This document shows positions 1-8,482 of a DNA stretch of 64,000 nucleotides, piece by piece. The position numbers and the translations under genes are program-made. Position 1 is the first letter of the stretch, and each line of letters opens with the position of its first letter. Below the pieces are notes generated by a model. It was given only the letters and a program-made list of their open reading frames with translations. It was not told where the DNA came from and searched no databases. The DNA comes from Clostridium fungisolvens (lineage in GTDB: Bacteria > Bacillota > Clostridia > Clostridiales > Clostridiaceae): the NCBI RefSeq assembly GCF_014193895.1, contig NZ_BLZR01000001.1:3534001-3598000 (forward strand), in the 5' to 3' direction.

Positions 1-58
1 GATTGCTTGGACTAACCTGCATTAAATCGAGTACATTATTAATTCCACTTATATTCAC
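1..58 (-). CDS. fliK: Start of a gene running off the window, probably flagellar hook-length control protein FliK
   Basis: Only the first 19 codons are inside the window. The start is a GTG preceded at good spacing by AAAGGAGGTGAA, a strong ribosome binding site that overlaps the fliJ stop codon. The visible peptide begins MNISGINNVLDLMQV. It is too short to identify by sequence. The fliK call is an inference from position, because fliK commonly follows fliJ in fliFGHIJK operons. The start itself is well supported; the identity is not. Confidence 0.5.
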   Translation of the reverse strand, partial: MNISGINNVLDLMQVSPSN

Positions 59-63
59 TTTAT

Positions 64-504
64 TCACCTCCTTTCAATGTTCCTAAGGTGAGCGTATAAA
101 GCAAATTCATCATTTGTAATCTGCTCTTGTCTGTCAATCTCTTTGATGAAAGCTTCATATCTTTTCTCCTTAAGTATTTCAACAGTCTTCTTGTCTATCT
201 GTTTCTGCTTAAGGTCTTCTCTCCTGTAGTTCAATTCTTTGTCTTTTTTCGCAAGTTCTTTTTCTTTATTTTGTATTCCTACACTTAAAGCATTTAGATA
301 ATTTCTCTTTATCTTCTGATAAGCTGCTGATTCGCCACTTTTTATGCTTTTATATTGTTCAAAACTTTCATTCATCTCTTTAATATTTTGTTCAATTATT
401 ATCTTTTCTCTTTGAGTATTTTGAAAAAGCCTTTTACTTTCTTCCTCTTTTTCTACTCTAATATCTAGAACCTTTTGAAGACTAAACTTAAATCCATTTG
501 CCAT
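64..504 (-). CDS. fliJ: Flagellar export chaperone/stalk protein FliJ
   Basis: A 146-residue, highly charged, almost entirely helical protein of the length expected for FliJ. The N-terminus (FKFSLQKVLDIRVEKEEE) matches the usual FliJ opening, and the rest is coiled coil rich in Lys, Glu and Gln. FliJ forms the central stalk of the FliI ATPase ring on the cytoplasmic side of the flagellar type III export gate and recycles export chaperones. It lies six bases downstream of fliI and its stop overlaps the ribosome binding site of the next gene, so it is translationally packed in the basal-body operon. Sequence is poorly conserved in this family; the call rests on N-terminal resemblance, composition, length and position. 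Confidence 0.9.
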   Translation of the reverse strand: MANGFKFSLQKVLDIRVEKEEESKRLFQNTQREKIIIEQNIKEMNESFEQYKSIKSGESAAYQKIKRNYLNALSVGIQNKEKELAKKDKELNYRREDLKQKQIDKKTVEILKEKRYEAFIKEIDRQEQITNDEFALYAHLRNIERR

Positions 505-510
505 GATATC

Positions 511-1821
511 CTATCCTTTAAACATTGAAATAAGTCTATTTTTACTTTCTTCGTACGTAGATTTTTCATCTATTCCTTGTTTTAAAAAGTTTATTATGAA
601 GTCATGATAATCAATTGCCATATCCACTTTTCTGTTGCTGCCTCTTACGTAAGCTCCTATATTTATCAAATCCTCGGATTCTTTATATGTAGCTAAAAGA
701 TCTCTCGCAAAAGAACTTACTTCCTTGTGAATATCTTCAGCTATAGTAGGCATAAGTCTTGATACAGAGTTTAGTACGTCTATAGCAGGATAGTGATTTT
801 TATGGGCTAAAGCTCTGGAAAGCACTATATGTCCATCAAGTATACCTCTCACAGCATCGGCAATAGGTTCATTAAAATCATCACCATCAACAAGTACAGT
901 ATAGAATGCTGTTATTGACCCTTTATCTGAAGTACCTGCACGTTCCATTAATTTGGGTAACATTGCGAAAACAGAGGGTGTATATCCTTTTGTGGCTGGT
1001 GGCTCTCCAATCGCTAGACCAACTTCTCTTTGTGCCATTGCAAATCTAGTTACCGAGTCCATCATAAGAATAACTTTTTTTCCTTTATCTCTAAAATACT
1101 CAGCTATTGCAGTTGCTGTTAAGGCTCCTTTTAATCTTACAAGAGCTGGCTGATCTGATGTAGCACATATTACTACTGATCTTTTCATACCTTCAGGGCC
1201 AAGATCCTTTTCAATAAAGTCAAGAACTTCTCTTCCTCTTTCCCCTACCAATGCAATTACATTTACGTCTGCTTCAGCTTCTCTAGCAATCATTCCTAAA
1301 GTTGTACTTTTACCAACTCCACTACCTGCAAATATCCCAATTCTTTGTCCATCACCACAAGTTAGAAATCCATCAATTGCTCTGACTCCAGTTGGTAGTA
1401 CATCCTTAATTCTTCTTCTTTTCATAGGATCAGGAGGTGAATTATCAAGCTGATAGTATTCTCCACTAGTTATTTCTTTACCATCAAAAGGCATTCCCAG
1501 TCCGTCTAACATTTTACCAAGAAGCTCGTCACTGCATCTAACACTTAAAGGTCTGCCTTCAGGTACTACCTTGCACCCTGGTGAAATACCAATAAGATCA
1601 CCTAAGGGCATTAATATTACTGAATCATCTCTAAAACCTACAACTTCACATTTTATTGGTTTATTTCTTTCATTATATATGGTACAAAGTTCTCCTACAA
1701 AAGCCCTAATTCCCTCTACTTCAATAGTAAGACCTATTACCTTCTTGACTCTACCTTCATAATGATTGAAGTTTACTTCATCTAAATCATTGATTATTGC
1801 TTCAAAATCAATCGAGATCAT
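511..1821 (-). CDS. fliI: Flagellum-specific export ATPase FliI
   Basis: F1-beta-like ATPase that energises flagellar type III secretion. Walker A GSGVGKST lies at about residues 166-173 and Walker B ILMMD near residue 255, followed by the conserved TRFAMAQRE stretch, with the PSVFAMLPKLMERAG region further on. I chose the ATG at 1821 (MISIDFEAI, 436 residues, normal family length) because AGGAGG lies six bases before it. The reading frame is open for 22 more codons upstream, but those codons lie in the palindromic repeat between fliH and fliI and are not plausible coding sequence. A second ATG at 1824 is only three bases from the ribosome binding site. Confidence 0.97.
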   Translation of the reverse strand: MISIDFEAIINDLDEVNFNHYEGRVKKVIGLTIEVEGIRAFVGELCTIYNERNKPIKCEVVGFRDDSVILMPLGDLIGISPGCKVVPEGRPLSVRCSDELLGKMLDGLGMPFDGKEITSGEYYQLDNSPPDPMKRRRIKDVLPTGVRAIDGFLTCGDGQRIGIFAGSGVGKSTTLGMIAREAEADVNVIALVGERGREVLDFIEKDLGPEGMKRSVVICATSDQPALVRLKGALTATAIAEYFRDKGKKVILMMDSVTRFAMAQREVGLAIGEPPATKGYTPSVFAMLPKLMERAGTSDKGSITAFYTVLVDGDDFNEPIADAVRGILDGHIVLSRALAHKNHYPAIDVLNSVSRLMPTIAEDIHKEVSSFARDLLATYKESEDLINIGAYVRGSNRKVDMAIDYHDFIINFLKQGIDEKSTYEESKNRLISMFKG

Positions 1822-1841
1822 CATATACCTCCTGTTATAAG

Positions 1842-1937
1842 GATGTACCACTTCGTAATAAAACTTATTATTTTTAAATTCTCTCACCAGAAGCCGTGAG
1901 AGTTTTAAAAATACATTTCGGTTCGAAATGGTACATC
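1842..1937. repeat. Long palindromic repeat element, copy A (between fliH and fliI)
   Basis: A 96-base imperfect palindrome fills the gap between the fliH stop and the fliI ribosome binding site. The outer arms are GATGTACCACTTCG and its near-perfect inverted copy (one mismatch). The inner arms are CTCTCAC/GTGAGAG around an eight-base loop that reads GGCTTCTG on the minus strand. The same loop context (CAC, loop, GTG) occurs at 42218-42277, and the same outer arms occur at 41377-41427. It could act as a transcript-processing or stabilising hairpin between fliH and fliI, or be a small mobile palindrome. Confidence 0.7.
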
Positions 1938-2686
1938 TATAGAAGAGCCTCTCTTAACTTTTCCATTGATATATCAATACCTACTTTTACAGTCCCATTT
2001 TCTTTCTCTATCACTGCATTACCTGGATTAAGTGAAGAATCTTCTATAACAAAAATCTCCCCCTGTATAACAAATCTACTCTTCCATAGTTCAAGTTGTG
2101 CCTTAACAGATTCGATATGTATAGAATTACATTTAATAACGAAAGTTTTTGTGCCTTTGGATTCAGCTATAACATCCTCAACTATAGAGTCCAGACCATG
2201 CTCTGTTCCCAATTTCTCTTTTAATATCTTTTCGGTCATTTCCACTGATAGTCTTATGATCTGTTCCTTTTTGTCTTCTAGATATGCTTCATATTCTTGC
2301 TTTGCAGAAAGCAGCAAATTGTTAGCATTGCTTATGATAGAATTAGCTTCATTTTTAGCTAATTCTATATTTTTTTCATAAGCTTCTTTATATCCATCTT
2401 CATAGCCATTTTCAGTACCTTGTTTATAACCTTTTTCATAGGCTTCTCGCTCTAATTCTTGAGCTTGTACATATGCAGCTTCCAGCATTGCATCTTTTTG
2501 TCTTTGAGCATTTTTTATTATATTGTCACCAATATTTTTGTAACTCTCAACCATTCTTGCAGCTTCTTCAGGATCGTTTAAAAGCATCTCATCCATAAGG
2601 CTTTTTTGTTCGTAATCTGTATTTATCTTTTTACTATTTCCTGAAGTTACAATATTACTTTTAATAACACTAAAGGATGATTGCAT
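1937..2686 (-). CDS. fliH: Flagellar assembly protein FliH
   Basis: A 249-residue regulator of the FliI ATPase. The N-terminal half is charged and helical, with a long coiled coil containing Gly-spaced repeats at about residues 75-110 (EAYEKGYKQGTENGYEDGYK), the GxxxG-type segment typical of FliH. The C-terminal third resembles the V-ATPase E/FliH globular domain and ends near GIDISMEKLREALL. The start is the ATG at 2686, preceded by AGAGGTGG at five bases; an in-frame GTG nine bases further out lacks spacing. The gene overlaps the end of fliG by 17 bases, suggesting translational coupling. Confidence 0.93.
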   Translation of the reverse strand: MQSSFSVIKSNIVTSGNSKKINTDYEQKSLMDEMLLNDPEEAARMVESYKNIGDNIIKNAQRQKDAMLEAAYVQAQELEREAYEKGYKQGTENGYEDGYKEAYEKNIELAKNEANSIISNANNLLLSAKQEYEAYLEDKKEQIIRLSVEMTEKILKEKLGTEHGLDSIVEDVIAESKGTKTFVIKCNSIHIESVKAQLELWKSRFVIQGEIFVIEDSSLNPGNAVIEKENGTVKVGIDISMEKLREALL

Positions 2687-3686
2687 CTTCTCCACCTCTT
2701 GCTAGAATTATTTCTCCAGCTTCATCTAATCTTCTAATTATAGAAACAATCTTTTGTTGTGCTTTTTCAACATCCATAAGTCTTACTGGTCCTAAGAATT
2801 CCATATCTTCTTTTAATGAAGCAGCTGCTCTCTTAGATTGATTTTTAAATATAGCATTTGCCACTTCTTCAGAACATCCCTTAAGTGCCAGTGCCAACTC
2901 CTTAGCATCTGTTTCTCTAAGTATTCTTTGAATTGATACATCATCAAGAGTGATGATATCTTCAAATACAAACATGCTACTCTTAATCTTTTCAGCAAGA
3001 TCTGCATCTTCTCTTTCTAAGCTTTCAGTTATATTCTTTTCAGTTGTTCTGTCAACCTGATTTAATATATCAACTAAAGTATCAACTCCACCTAAGCTAG
3101 TTACTTCTGTTCTAACTATAGATGATAATTTACTTTCTAAAACCTTCTCAATTTCTTTTATTACCATCGGTGAGGTGTTGTTCATGCTTGCAATTCTAAA
3201 TGCAACATCACTTTGAAGTTCCTCAGGTAATTCTGCTATAACTTGAGCTGCTTTTTCTGCTTGAAGATAGCATAAAATCAAGGCAATAGTTTGAGGATGT
3301 TCATTGGAAATAACATTAAGTAATTGATGTGCATCAGCTTTTCTAGCAATAGAAAACGGTCTATACTGCTGAGTTACTTCTGTTACTTTCTCCAAAATTT
3401 CGGATGCTCTTTGCTGTCCAAGAGCCTTTGATAACAAGACTCTTGCATAATCCATTCCACCCTCAACTATATAATCTCTTGCTTTATTCATTTCAAGAAA
3501 TTCATTTAATATTTCTTCTCTTTGCTCTGCACTAACTGAAGTGATATTAGCTATCTCATACGTAATCTTTTGTATCTCACTCTCTGGTAACTTCTTAATG
3601 ATTCCTGCAGAAGCTTCAGGACCAAGAGTGATAAAAAGTATAGCTGCTTTTTGCATTCCAGTTAATTTAGTACCTTCTCTTGGCAT
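2670..3686 (-). CDS. fliG: Flagellar motor switch protein FliG
   Basis: A 338-residue C-ring rotor protein, normal family length. The N-terminus (LTGMQKAAILFITLGPEASAGIIKKL) is the FliF-binding domain, the middle carries the EHPQTIALILCYL signature, and the C-terminal domain has the charged torque helix (FVFEDIITLDDVSIQRILRE), which meets the stator. A GAGGGGATAGG ribosome binding site overlapping the fliF stop precedes the ATG. It sits directly between fliF and fliH, the standard order. Confidence 0.98.
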   Translation of the reverse strand: MPREGTKLTGMQKAAILFITLGPEASAGIIKKLPESEIQKITYEIANITSVSAEQREEILNEFLEMNKARDYIVEGGMDYARVLLSKALGQQRASEILEKVTEVTQQYRPFSIARKADAHQLLNVISNEHPQTIALILCYLQAEKAAQVIAELPEELQSDVAFRIASMNNTSPMVIKEIEKVLESKLSSIVRTEVTSLGGVDTLVDILNQVDRTTEKNITESLEREDADLAEKIKSSMFVFEDIITLDDVSIQRILRETDAKELALALKGCSEEVANAIFKNQSKRAAASLKEDMEFLGPVRLMDVEKAQQKIVSIIRRLDEAGEIILARGGEDAIIL

Positions 3687-3689
3687 TAC

Positions 3690-5261
3690 CTATCCCCTCT
3701 CATTCTCTGCTAACCACGACTTAATTATCTCTGCTACTTGTTCTGGCTTATCAGTAGCATATTTTTTGATTTCGTTTTCCATATGAGTCTTTTCATTATT
3801 AACATCAAAGTTAATTGGCTCAAATCTCTCTATATCCTTTGGATCTATTCTATCATTCACAACTACATCTAGTATATGTTGTCTTTCTTCCTCAGCTGGT
3901 TTTCTAAACCTTCTAATTACTAATATAATACCAACTATTAATACTAAAGCTGCTGCTCCAGCTACCCCTAAAGTCTTATAAAGGGCCATCTTCTTTTCAT
4001 TAGCTGCATCAGCATTCATTTGATCTATCTCTTTCTGAATTGCTGCCTTATCGGTTGGATCAAAGCTCATTCCAAGGACATTTATTGAATCTCCTCTATT
4101 TTGATCAAATCCAATAGCACTAGAAACTATACTTTTTATTGCGTCTTGTGTTGTCGAATCCATCTTTCCATCAACTATTACAGACGCTGTTACTCTCTTT
4201 ACTTCTCCTGGAGCACTTATTGTTTTTTCTTCAGTACTTCCAACTGAATACTCAACATTTTGAGATTCATTTGAACTAATATTTTGTCCCCCAGTAGTTG
4301 CAGCTATAGTATTAGAAGAATTGTTATCAACTGGACTTTGTGAAGTAGTTCCACTACTATCAGTTCCTGTTTGCTTAGTTGTTTGTTCTTTGTTTACAAC
4401 TTTATTTGGGTCATATGTTATAACAGTCTTCTGTTTTGAATCTAAATCTAAAGTAGCACTTACTTTAGCTTTAACCTTATCCTTACCTATTACAGGTTCT
4501 AAAAGTTCTACTATATTCTTCTCTAGATTCTTTTCATAATCTGCTTGTAATCCTTGTCTCTGTTCAATGCTTGATGATGATACTTCATCACCATTTGTAT
4601 CGTATAATCCTTTTGATAAAAGGTTCATTTTATCATCTACAACTTCTATGTTTTCTTTAGGTATGTTTTCAGTAGCACCTGACACTAAAGAGACCATAGC
4701 TTTAACTTGATCATTTGATAATTTAGCTCCAGTTTTAAGTTTTAAATATACAGACGCCTTACCTGGTGTCTTATCCTTTACAAAAACAGAATCTTCAGCA
4801 GGGGTTATATGTACTCTTGCACTTTCAATTTCACTAAAGCTCTTGACTGTCTTTTCTAGCTCTCCTTGCTGCATTCTTAGTTTCTTTAATTTAAACTCCT
4901 CATCAGTCATACCGAAGGAGCTACCACTATCCATTAGTTCATATCCCTTACTTCCATCTGTTAACTGTGGCGCAAGTTCCAGTCTCAACTCATCAATTTG
5001 AGTTTTAGGCACAAGAATACTACTTCCTGATATCTTCATATCAACTTTGTCTGCCTTTAGCTTTGTCGTAACAACCTGAGCATCATCTGCAGCCAAATTA
5101 GAAAACAGGATTCCGTACTTATTATTACCGGATATAATAGTATATGTTATGATTGCGAACACCACAGCTAAAATGGAGATGCCTAAAGCTATTTTTTTAC
5201 CTTTACTCATAGCTTTAATTTTTTCCATAAAACCTTTAAGGCTCTCTAATAGCTTATTCAT
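3690..5261 (-). CDS. fliF: Flagellar MS-ring protein FliF
   Basis: A 523-residue membrane ring protein forming the MS-ring platform of the basal body. It has a transmembrane helix near the N-terminus (about residues 20-45), a YscJ-like periplasmic region with the RMQQGELEKTVKSFSEIESA stretch, a low-complexity Ser/Thr/Asn/Gln linker around residues 290-330 and a second transmembrane helix near residues 440-460. The cytoplasmic C-terminal tail (PEQVAEIIKSWL) is the FliG-binding end. The ATG at 5261 follows AGGAG at eight to nine bases; an in-frame GTG three codons upstream overlaps the ribosome binding site and is unlikely. Confidence 0.97.
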   Translation of the reverse strand: MNKLLESLKGFMEKIKAMSKGKKIALGISILAVVFAIITYTIISGNNKYGILFSNLAADDAQVVTTKLKADKVDMKISGSSILVPKTQIDELRLELAPQLTDGSKGYELMDSGSSFGMTDEEFKLKKLRMQQGELEKTVKSFSEIESARVHITPAEDSVFVKDKTPGKASVYLKLKTGAKLSNDQVKAMVSLVSGATENIPKENIEVVDDKMNLLSKGLYDTNGDEVSSSSIEQRQGLQADYEKNLEKNIVELLEPVIGKDKVKAKVSATLDLDSKQKTVITYDPNKVVNKEQTTKQTGTDSSGTTSQSPVDNNSSNTIAATTGGQNISSNESQNVEYSVGSTEEKTISAPGEVKRVTASVIVDGKMDSTTQDAIKSIVSSAIGFDQNRGDSINVLGMSFDPTDKAAIQKEIDQMNADAANEKKMALYKTLGVAGAAALVLIVGIILVIRRFRKPAEEERQHILDVVVNDRIDPKDIERFEPINFDVNNEKTHMENEIKKYATDKPEQVAEIIKSWLAENERG

Positions 5262-5279
5262 TAGTAGCACTCCTATCTA

Positions 5280-5585
5280 TTACAACTGCATTCTATTTAT
5301 TTCTTGATAAGCATCTAATAACTTATTTCTAACTTGCACTGCTAATTCTAAACTCATTTTAGCTTCTTCAGTAGATAACATTACTTGATGTACATCTACA
5401 TTGTCGCCTTTTACTAATTTATCAGTTAGATCATTTGCTTGTATCTGTTGATCATTTACCTCATTTAACTTCTCTTTTAATGTATCCAGAAAACTTACTC
5501 CACCATTTGCAGTATTGTCTTGAGTATTTTGTGTTATATCTTTTTCAAAGACCTTTGTATCTGGTACAAAACTATTTATTCTCAT
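5280..5585 (-). CDS. fliE: Flagellar hook-basal body junction protein FliE
   Basis: A 101-residue protein of FliE length, joining the MS ring to the rod. The C-terminal half (DVHQVMLSTEEAKMSLELAVQVRNKLLDAYQEI) is the conserved FliE region, and the N-terminus is more variable. A clear AAGGAGA ribosome binding site precedes the ATG. It lies between flgC and fliF, the common Firmicute order. Confidence 0.96.
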   Translation of the reverse strand: MRINSFVPDTKVFEKDITQNTQDNTANGGVSFLDTLKEKLNEVNDQQIQANDLTDKLVKGDNVDVHQVMLSTEEAKMSLELAVQVRNKLLDAYQEINRMQL

Positions 5586-5597
5586 ATTTTATTCTCC

Positions 5598-6005
5598 TTA
5601 TTTACCTATTTCTAAAGCTTTCATAAACATACTTTTTCCTGCGTTTAAAGTATCAACATTAGCTTCATATGATCTTGACGCTGCAATCATATCGGCCATT
5701 TCATTTAATATATTTACGTTTGGCATAGTAACATATCCATCTTTATCTGCTTCAGGATTAGTAGGATCATATTCCTTTTTTAGAGGTGACTTGTCCTCTT
5801 CTATACCAACAGCCTTTACCCCGTTCATACCTAATGCACCATTTAAGTTTTCCTGAAATACGGCTACTTTTCGAACATAAGGCTTACCATTTTCACCTCT
5901 TGTAGTATTTGCATTAGCTATATTAGAAGATATCGTATCTAATCTTAATCTTTCTGCTGACAAACCACTTGCACTAATTCTTAGAGCACTGAACAAACTT
6001 CCCAT
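5598..6005 (-). CDS. flgC: Flagellar basal-body rod protein FlgC
   Basis: A 135-residue proximal rod protein. The N-terminal heptad (FSALRISASGLSAERLRLDTISSNIANANT) contains the flagellar rod/hook signature, and the C-terminus (VNILNEMADMIAASRSYEANVDTLNAGKSMF) is the matching helix of the coiled-coil pair. It follows flgB by six bases and precedes fliE, as in most Firmicutes. Confidence 0.97.
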   Translation of the reverse strand: MGSLFSALRISASGLSAERLRLDTISSNIANANTTRGENGKPYVRKVAVFQENLNGALGMNGVKAVGIEEDKSPLKKEYDPTNPEADKDGYVTMPNVNILNEMADMIAASRSYEANVDTLNAGKSMFMKALEIGK

Positions 6006-6011
6006 TAACTA

Positions 6012-6410
6012 TTACCTCCCACCACCAGTAATAACATATTTAGTCATACTAAGTTTATTATTAGCCTGAGTTATCAAAGCATTGTAAAGCAGTGTATTTG
6101 CTGCTTGATTTACTTTTTCTGATTCTAAATCTACATTATTTCCATCTGTTCTCATACTTGAAGAAGTATCTTTACCCAATTTAACTTGTCCAAAACTATT
6201 TTCATCAACATTAGTATATCCTGTGTTTTCTATATCACTTGATGCATCTTTGAGTGTGTCTTCGAAAGATACTGTACTTCTTTTGTACCCTGCAGTATTT
6301 ATATTTGCCATATTATTTGCGATTACCTTTGATCTTAATGAAGAAACATCTAATCCTCTCTTAATAAGGTTATAAGTATAATTATCTGAATCCACTCTAT
6401 TAATAGTCAT
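6012..6410 (-). CDS. flgB: Flagellar basal-body rod protein FlgB
   Basis: A 132-residue rod subunit and the first gene of the basal-body operon here. The N-terminal signature (LDVSSLRSKVIANNMANINTAGYKRS) and the C-terminal LYNALITQANNKLSMTKYVI helix are typical. The ribosome binding site is GGTGGTGAA. About 430 bases without a gene separate it from the divergent flagellin upstream. Confidence 0.97.
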   Translation of the reverse strand: MTINRVDSDNYTYNLIKRGLDVSSLRSKVIANNMANINTAGYKRSTVSFEDTLKDASSDIENTGYTNVDENSFGQVKLGKDTSSSMRTDGNNVDLESEKVNQAANTLLYNALITQANNKLSMTKYVITGGGR

Positions 6411-6816
6411 TAAATTTCACCACCATTCGAACGTTTTTTACTGTACTACTAAAAACTTTTTCTATTTATTTATATTTTACTATTAACGTTTTAAAAATAA
6501 AGTATTTTTTATATACTTTTTTGTAATAAACTAAGCTTTTTTGTAAAAATACAGCTTATGTTAAAAATTATATCTTAATTTTTCATATTTTTCTAGATTA
6601 AATTTTAACTAAATGTAAAAAATAATTAAATTTATGCATTTAAATTTTTACAAGGTACATCTTAGCGATATTTTTCTGAATATTCAAACTAATTTGAATT
6701 GTTCGTCATCACGAAATTATTATATAAAAAATATCGAATTTTGTCATCAGAAATAATTTATAATTTTATTGAGTAATTTTGATTTTCTTACCATTGTTGA
6801 ATTTAATTAAAGAAAA
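6411..6816. other. Gene-free stretch upstream of flgB
   Basis: AT-rich, about 400 bases. It should hold the flgB operon promoter, but I cannot point to a confident one; there is no good TAAA-N15-CGATAA box. A TTGTAA and TTTAAT pair spaced by 17 near 6630-6660 is a weak sigma-A candidate on the minus strand. I looked for a c-di-GMP riboswitch, which controls flgB in some clostridia, and saw none of the conserved class I sequence. A short direct echo (TCGTCATCACGAAATTATT and TTGTCATCAGAAATAATTT) is present at about 6704-6762. Confidence 0.5.
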
Positions 6817-6847
6817 AGTAGATACTACGTTGTTCGTAGTATCTACT
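6817..6847 (-). terminator. Intrinsic terminator of the divergent flagellin gene
   Basis: A perfect 13-base stem with a five-base loop, followed on the minus strand by TTTTTCTTT. The TAG stop codon (6843-6845) is inside the stem, so translation to the end of the gene would melt the 5' arm. Confidence 0.9.
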
Positions 6848-7703
6848 TTACTCTGCTTAGTATATTCAAAACATCTTGTGGGAACTTGTTTGTTTGTGCC
6901 AAAAGTGCTGTAGCTGATTGTACTAGTATACCGTTCTTTGAGTATTCCATCATTTCATTAGCGATATCAGTATCTCTAAGACTACTGTCTGCTCTTTGTA
7001 ACACTTCACTGTTGCTGCTTAAATTTTCTGAAGCTACTTCAAATCTATTTTGTAGAGCTCCATATTTACTTCTTATGCTATTTACTTGAGCAATTGAATC
7101 ATCGATGACTTTGAGGTTAGTGCTAGATTTTGAAGCATCTGTAACATCAATTCCGCTTAGTGCATTACCTTTATCATCCTTTAACATATCAGTACTTATA
7201 TTATACATTGGTATATCAATAGTATCTCCTACATTTGCTCCAGACATCATAGGTTGCATATATGGTTGATCATTATTAGTAACATACTGACTATTCAAAA
7301 GCTTTAATCCATTAAACTCAGCATCACTACCTATAGAATTTATATGCTGTTTTAGCTGTTCCATTTCTTGCTGAACTATTTCCTTATCATGATCACTTAA
7401 AGTATCATTACTGCCTTGAACAGTAAGTTCCTTCATTCTTTGAAGAGCCTCATTAACTGATCCAAGTGCACCATCTACAGTCTGCATCATGGACACCCCG
7501 TCCTGAACATTCTTCTGTGCAGCGTCAGATCCTCTTAACTGAAGTCTTATAAGCTCACTTTGCCCTATAGCATTGGGATTTTCTTTTGCTGAATTTATTT
7601 TTACTCCGGAAGAAAGTCTTTCAATTGAATTACTTTGTCCTGCCAAATTCTTTTTATAGTTTCTAAACAAATCTAAAGAAGCTAAATTATGATATAATCT
7701 CAT
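6843..7703 (-). CDS. Divergent flagellin
   Basis: A 286-residue flagellin with the D0/D1 signatures at both ends: IERLSSGVKINSAKENPNAIGQSELIRLQLRG near the N-terminus and DTDIANEMMEYSKNGILVQSATALLAQTNKFPQDVLNIL at the C-terminus. It differs strongly from the four tandem flagellins: the opening is MRLYHNLASLDLFRNYKK instead of MIINHNINAMN, and it carries a Met/Tyr-rich insert near residue 140. I chose the ATG at 7703, eight bases from GGAG; a GTG and ATG just upstream sit on top of the ribosome binding site. It has its own sigma-28 promoter and terminator and lies beside the glycosylation genes. A minor filament subunit is plausible; that is inference. Confidence 0.93.
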   Translation of the reverse strand: MRLYHNLASLDLFRNYKKNLAGQSNSIERLSSGVKINSAKENPNAIGQSELIRLQLRGSDAAQKNVQDGVSMMQTVDGALGSVNEALQRMKELTVQGSNDTLSDHDKEIVQQEMEQLKQHINSIGSDAEFNGLKLLNSQYVTNNDQPYMQPMMSGANVGDTIDIPMYNISTDMLKDDKGNALSGIDVTDASKSSTNLKVIDDSIAQVNSIRSKYGALQNRFEVASENLSSNSEVLQRADSSLRDTDIANEMMEYSKNGILVQSATALLAQTNKFPQDVLNILSRVK

Positions 7704-7736
7704 CTTCATCACTCCGTACTTATTTTTATGTTATTT

Positions 7737-7763
7737 TTATCGTAACTTTATCAAATAACTTTA
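7737..7763 (-). promoter_or_regulatory. Sigma-28 (SigD) promoter of the divergent flagellin
   Basis: On the minus strand TAAA, 15 bases, TACGATAA. This matches the flagellar sigma-28 consensus TAAA-N15-GCCGATAA in six of eight positions of the -10 box. It sits in the 67-base gap between the end of legF and the flagellin start codon. Confidence 0.85.
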
Positions 7764-7770
7764 GTCAAAA

Positions 7771-8469
7771 CTAATTTATTGTTCTTTGAGTTAATAGATA
7801 CTCTGCAAATTTAAAATCAAACATATCATCTATATCAACTGATGATTGCTTATCCATAATATAAGCAAAACTCTTACTTCCGTAGAAATTTTTATATTTT
7901 AAGAAGCACTCCGTATTAGATATATATATAGCTCCATTTATTCTGTAATACTTTTTTAGTGTCTGTCTATTTTTATTATTTTCTATAACAATAAAATTTT
8001 CCATAGATAAATCTTCGTTAACCGTATTACACCATAACGGCGAATGCTCAGCCTCACATATCCCAATAACACTATTAGCCTTTTTACTTACAAACATTTC
8101 GTTTGCTTCAACTATGTGTTTATAACTTCTTAATGGTGAAGTTGGTTGAAGTATACTGAAATTTTCAAACTCATATCCCATTTCTTTAAACTTATTTATT
8201 GTATACTCTATAACATCATTTGTAGTAGAACTATCCTTTGAAATAAAATCAGGTCTAACAAACGGAACCTTAGCTCCATATTTTTTCGAAATATCTGCAT
8301 ATACTTCACTATCGGTAGAAACATAAATGTAATCATAAATATTAGCTTTTATAGCCGCTTCGATTGTATAAGCAATCATAGGCTTACCGTTTAACTCTTT
8401 AACATTTTTATCCTTTATACCTTTTGAACCACTTCTAGCAGGAATAATGGCTAAGTGCTTATACTTCAT
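7771..8469 (-). CDS. legF: CMP-nonulosonic acid synthetase, probably CMP-legionaminic acid synthetase
   Basis: A 232-residue NeuA-family cytidylyltransferase that would activate a nonulosonic acid with CTP. The N-terminal IIPARSGSKGIKDKNVKELNGKP motif is the nucleotide-binding signature. QPTSPLR near residue 108 and the Asp pair in VDIDDMFDF near the C-terminus are also conserved. It is the last gene of the glycan operon. The legF name rests on pathway context (LegB-C-H-I-G and PtmE upstream), because NeuA, PseF and LegF are hard to separate by eye. The ribosome binding site is AAGGTGGG. Confidence 0.88.
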   Translation of the reverse strand: MKYKHLAIIPARSGSKGIKDKNVKELNGKPMIAYTIEAAIKANIYDYIYVSTDSEVYADISKKYGAKVPFVRPDFISKDSSTTNDVIEYTINKFKEMGYEFENFSILQPTSPLRSYKHIVEANEMFVSKKANSVIGICEAEHSPLWCNTVNEDLSMENFIVIENNKNRQTLKKYYRINGAIYISNTECFLKYKNFYGSKSFAYIMDKQSSVDIDDMFDFKFAEYLLTQRTIN

Positions 8470-8482
8470 TAATCAACCCACC

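Noticed and set aside
1822..1887. Longer FliI start
   Set aside because: The extra codons lie within a palindromic repeat, and the family length and ribosome binding site favour 1821.
6650..6675. Another copy of the GATGTAC palindrome arm
   Set aside because: Only one arm (AAGATGTACCTTG on the minus strand) is present, with no inverted partner nearby.
6411..6842. c-di-GMP riboswitch upstream of flgB
   Set aside because: Such a switch controls flgB in Clostridioides difficile, but the conserved class I core sequence and the expected helices are not visible here.
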